A stretch of DNA of 64,000 nucleotides from Lawsonibacter asaccharolyticus. Lineage in GTDB: Bacteria > Bacillota > Clostridia > Oscillospirales > Oscillospiraceae. Numbering within the stretch: the first letter of the stretch is position 1; each line of letters starts with the position of its first letter. The notes beneath the pieces were generated by a model, which saw only the letters and a list, made by a program, of their open reading frames with translations, ran no database searches and was not told the DNA's origin. The stretch is taken from NCBI GenBank assembly GCA_003112755.1, contig BFBT01000003.1, positions 62,001 to 126,000 of the forward strand, in the 5' to 3' direction. A program made the position numbers and the translations under genes. Positions 61,346 through 64,000 of the stretch are shown piece by piece.

Positions 61346-62545
61346 TTACTCCTCGATGGCAATGACAACGCCGGAACCCACGGTGCGGCCGCCCTCACGG
61401 ATGGCGAAACGCAGGCCCTTCTCGATGGCGATGGGGGTAATCAGCTCCACCTTCATGTCCACGTTGTCGCCGGGCATGCACATCTCAGTGCCCTCGGGCA
61501 GAGTGATGATGCCGGTCACGTCGGTGGTACGGAAGTAGAACTGAGGACGGTAGTTGTTGAAGAAGGGGGTATGACGGCCGCCCTCGTCCTTGGACAGGAC
61601 GTACACCTGACCGGTGAACTTGGTGTGGGGATGGATGGAACCGGGCTTGGACAGAACCTGGCCGCGCTCGATGTCGGTCTTGGCGACGCCGCGCAGCAGG
61701 CAGCCCACGTTATCGCCGGCCTCGACGTAGTCCAGCGTCTTACGGAACATCTCCATAGAGGTGACGACGGTCTTCTTCTTCTCGTCGGTCAGACCAACGA
61801 TCTCGACCTCCTCGCCGGCCTTCAGCTGGCCGCGCTCCACACGGCCGGTGGCGACGGTGCCGCGGCCGGAGATGGTGAACACGTCCTCGACGGGCATCAG
61901 GAAGGGCTGGTCGGCCTTACGGTCGGGGGTGGGGATATAGTCGTCGACAGCGTCCATCAGCTCCTTGATGCAGGCGAAGTCAGGATCGTCCACGCCGCCC
62001 TCACAGGTCAGAGCGTTCAGAGCAGAGCCCTTGATGATGGGGATCTCGTCGCCGGGGAACTCATAGCCGGACAGGGTCTCACGGACCTCCATCTCCACCA
62101 GCTCCAGCAGCTCCTCGTCGTCCACCTGATCGCACTTGTTCAGGAAGACCACGATGGCGGGCACGCCGACCTGACGGGCCAGCAGGATGTGCTCCTTGGT
62201 CTGAGCCATGGGGCCGTCGGTGGCGGCGATGACCAGGATGGCACCGTCCATCTGAGCAGCGCCGGTGATCATGTTCTTGATATAGTCGGCGTGGCCCGGG
62301 CAGTCAACGTGAGCATAGTGACGCTTGTCGGTCTCATACTCCACGTGGGCGGTGTTGATGGTGATGCCGCGCTCGCGCTCCTCGGGAGCCTTGTCGATGC
62401 TGGAGTAGTCCTCATACTGAGCCTGGCCCTTCAGAGCCAGATACTTGGTGATGGCGGCGGTCAGGGTGGTCTTGCCGTGGTCAACGTGGCCGATGGTGCC
62501 GATGTTGACATGGGGCTTGGTGCGCTCGAACTTCTGCTTAGCCAT
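61346..62545 (-). CDS. tuf: Elongation factor Tu
   Basis: The 399-residue GTPase has G1 [10 protein letters not shown]3 DCPGHADY and G4 NKCD motifs, and the C-terminal beta-barrel domains that hold aminoacyl-tRNA ([16 protein letters not shown]). It delivers aminoacyl-tRNA to the ribosome. The gene follows fusA, as in the standard str operon, but has its own promoter. Confidence 0.97.
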   Translation of the reverse strand: MAKQKFERTKPHVNIGTIGHVDHGKTTLTAAITKYLALKGQAQYEDYSSIDKAPEERERGITINTAHVEYETDKRHYAHVDCPGHADYIKNMITGAAQMDGAILVIAATDGPMAQTKEHILLARQVGVPAIVVFLNKCDQVDDEELLELVEMEVRETLSGYEFPGDEIPIIKGSALNALTCEGGVDDPDFACIKELMDAVDDYIPTPDRKADQPFLMPVEDVFTISGRGTVATGRVERGQLKAGEEVEIVGLTDEKKKTVVTSMEMFRKTLDYVEAGDNVGCLLRGVAKTDIERGQVLSKPGSIHPHTKFTGQVYVLSKDEGGRHTPFFNNYRPQFYFRTTDVTGIITLPEGTEMCMPGDNVDMKVELITPIAIEKGLRFAIREGGRTVGSGVVIAIEE

Positions 62546-62613
62546 TGGAATTTCCTCCTTATATCATTTCATTCAAATGATGTTTTGACTGCGATATGAT
62601 GGATATCGCAAAC

Positions 62614-62642
62614 ATTGTATCGTATTACTGGGAAAAATGCAA
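62614..62642 (-). promoter_or_regulatory. Promoter of tuf
   Basis: TTGCAT (62642-62637) and TACAAT (62619-62614) are 17 bases apart, in the fusA-tuf gap. The leader carries a small stem GCGATAT/ATATCGC. Confidence 0.75.
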
Positions 62643-62670
62643 CTGAAATTTCCCGTAATTCCTGTGAAAA

Positions 62671-64000
62671 TCAGCCCTCGCTGCGTCCGCGCTCGGCGAT
62701 GATCTTGTCCGCGATGCTCTTGGGGATCTCCACATAGCTGTGGGGCTCCATGGAGTACTGGCCGCGGCCCTGGGTGGAAGAACGCAGGTCAGTGGCGTAG
62801 CCGAACATGTTGGCCAGAGGCACCAGGGCGTCGATCTGCTGGGCGCCGGGCCGGGCCTCCATGCCCAGGATCTGGCCGCGGCGGCTGTTCAGGTCGCCCA
62901 TGACGTCGCCCATATACTCCTCGGGGACGATGACGGAGACCTTCATGATGGGCTCCAGCAGCACGGCGTTGGCCTTGCGGCAGGCCTCCTTGAAGGCCAT
63001 GGAGCCGGCGATCTTAAAGGCCATCTCAGAGGAGTCCACCTCGTGGAAGGAGCCGTCGTACAGGGTGACCTTCACGTCCACCACGGGGTAACCGGCCAGC
63101 ACGCCGGCCTGCATGGCTCCCTGGATACCGGCATCGACCGCCGGGATATACTCCTTGGGAATGGCGCCGCCCACGATGGCGTTGACAAACTCATAGCCCT
63201 TGCCGGACTCGTTGGGCTCCACACGGATCTTGACATGACCGTACTGGCCCTTACCGCCGGACTGACGGGCGTACTTGGTGTCCTGCTCCACCTGCTTCTT
63301 GATGGTCTCCTTGTAGGCGACCTGAGGCGCACCCACGTTGGCCTCCACCTTGAACTCGCGCAGCAGGCGGTCCACGATGATCTCCAGGTGCAGCTCGCCC
63401 ATGCCGGCGATGATGGTCTGACCGGTCTCCTCGTCGGTGTAGGTCTTGAAGGTGGGGTCCTCCTCCGCCAGCTTCACCAGCGCCAGGCCCATCTTCTCCT
63501 GGCCGGCCTTGGTCTTGGGCTCAATGGCCACGCGGATGACGGGCTCGGGGAACTCCATGGACTCCAGGATGATGGGGTGCTTGTCGTCGCAGAGGGTGTC
63601 GCCGGTGGTGGAGTTCTTCAGGCCCACCACGGCGGCAATGTCGCCGGAGTAGACGCACTCGATGTCCTCCCGGTGATTGGCGTGCATCTGGAGAATGCGG
63701 CCGATGCGCTCCTTCTGCTTCTTGGTGGAGTTGAGCACCGTGGTGCCGGTGTTCAGCACGCCGGAATACACACGGATGAAGGACAGACGGCCCACGAAGG
63801 GGTCGGTGGCGATCTTGAAGGCCAGAGCGGAGAAGGGGGCGTTGTCGTCAGCGGGACGCTCGTCCTCCTCCTCGGTGTCGGGGTTCACGCCCTTGATGGC
63901 GGGGATGTCCAGGGGGGAGGGCATAAAGTCCACGATGGCGTCAAGCAGCTTCTGCACGCCCTTGTTGCGGTAAGAGGTGCCGCAGGTCACGGGGACTACC
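62671..64000 (-). CDS. fusA: Elongation factor G, C-terminal part (runs off the window)
   Basis: The frame encodes the last 440 or so residues of EF-G; the 5' part with the GTPase motifs lies beyond position 64000. Visible are the end of the G domain ([17 protein letters not shown]), domain II ([20 protein letters not shown]), domain III ([18 protein letters not shown]), domain IV with [11 protein letters not shown], and domain V ([27 protein letters not shown]). EF-G moves tRNAs and mRNA through the ribosome. tuf follows downstream. Confidence 0.96.
   Translation of the reverse strand, partial: VVPVTCGTSYRNKGVQKLLDAIVDFMPSPLDIPAIKGVNPDTEEEDERPADDNAPFSALAFKIATDPFVGRLSFIRVYSGVLNTGTTVLNSTKKQKERIGRILQMHANHREDIECVYSGDIAAVVGLKNSTTGDTLCDDKHPIILESMEFPEPVIRVAIEPKTKAGQEKMGLALVKLAEEDPTFKTYTDEETGQTIIAGMGELHLEIIVDRLLREFKVEANVGAPQVAYKETIKKQVEQDTKYARQSGGKGQYGHVKIRVEPNESGKGYEFVNAIVGGAIPKEYIPAVDAGIQGAMQAGVLAGYPVVDVKVTLYDGSFHEVDSSEMAFKIAGSMAFKEACRKANAVLLEPIMKVSVIVPEEYMGDVMGDLNSRRGQILGMEARPGAQQIDALVPLANMFGYATDLRSSTQGRGQYSMEPHSYVEIPKSIADKIIAERGRSEG

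Overview
The window looks like a chromosome segment of a strictly anaerobic, high-GC gut Clostridia species, probably Oscillospiraceae (Flavonifractor / Lawsonibacter / Intestinimonas-like). This is inferred from the gene set: ftsEX with an EnvC-type hydrolase, CdaR-type regulator, rubrerythrin, orphan [FeFe]-hydrogenase-like protein, LTA-synthase-like sulfatase, and a T-box ahead of valS. No rRNA genes are present; one tRNA gene, Gly(CCC), is.

Positions 1-14200 are an accessory island. It opens with a 948-residue protein (625-3471) that joins an ExoIII/APE-type nuclease, a group II intron-type reverse transcriptase with its maturase domain, a degenerate HNH zinc knuckle and a C-terminal DUF7662-like domain. 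No intron RNA surrounds it. This is the most unusual object in the window. Next come a sigma-like regulator, a 0.5 kb non-coding stretch that looks like a structured RNA, a serine-recombinase-like protein lacking the catalytic serine, a small SHOCT-like protein, and a run of overlapping genes: large serine recombinase, recombinase without catalytic domain, second large serine recombinase, calcineurin-type phosphoesterase. Cargo genes follow (DUF4241-like, DUF1016-like, LMW tyrosine phosphatase, BRO-N protein), and a broken IS3-family transposase marks the right side.

Positions 14300-20830 hold a catabolic operon: YfcC-type transporter, S9 peptidase, L-cysteine desulfidase-type protein and class-I amidotransferase-like gamma-glutamyl hydrolase, with a divergent LysR regulator. 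Positions 20880-29200 hold a small AT-rich gene, dispersed hairpin-rich repeats, the hydrogenase-like protein, the LTA-synthase-like protein, rubrerythrin, tRNA-Gly and a FAD/Rieske oxidoreductase. Positions 29196-36690 hold a urocanate-utilisation operon (hutU, two aconitase-X subunits, sodium symporter, hutI) with a divergent LysR gene; hutH is not in it.

From 37200 onward the window is mostly core genome, mainly on the minus strand: lysS (with an appended tRNA-binding domain) and greA; the division genes ftsE-ftsX, a 32-residue membrane protein and an EnvC-type hydrolase; a CdaR-type regulator; a pseudouridine synthase; an MscS channel; a DtxR-family regulator; valS behind a T-box; an ECF sigma / putative anti-sigma pair; coaX and coaBC; a two-component system with an antimicrobial-peptide-type ABC exporter; tuf; and the 3' part of fusA, which runs off the end. 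Several consensus promoters (TTGACA-17-TATAAT) and paired hairpin terminators delimit the transcription units.
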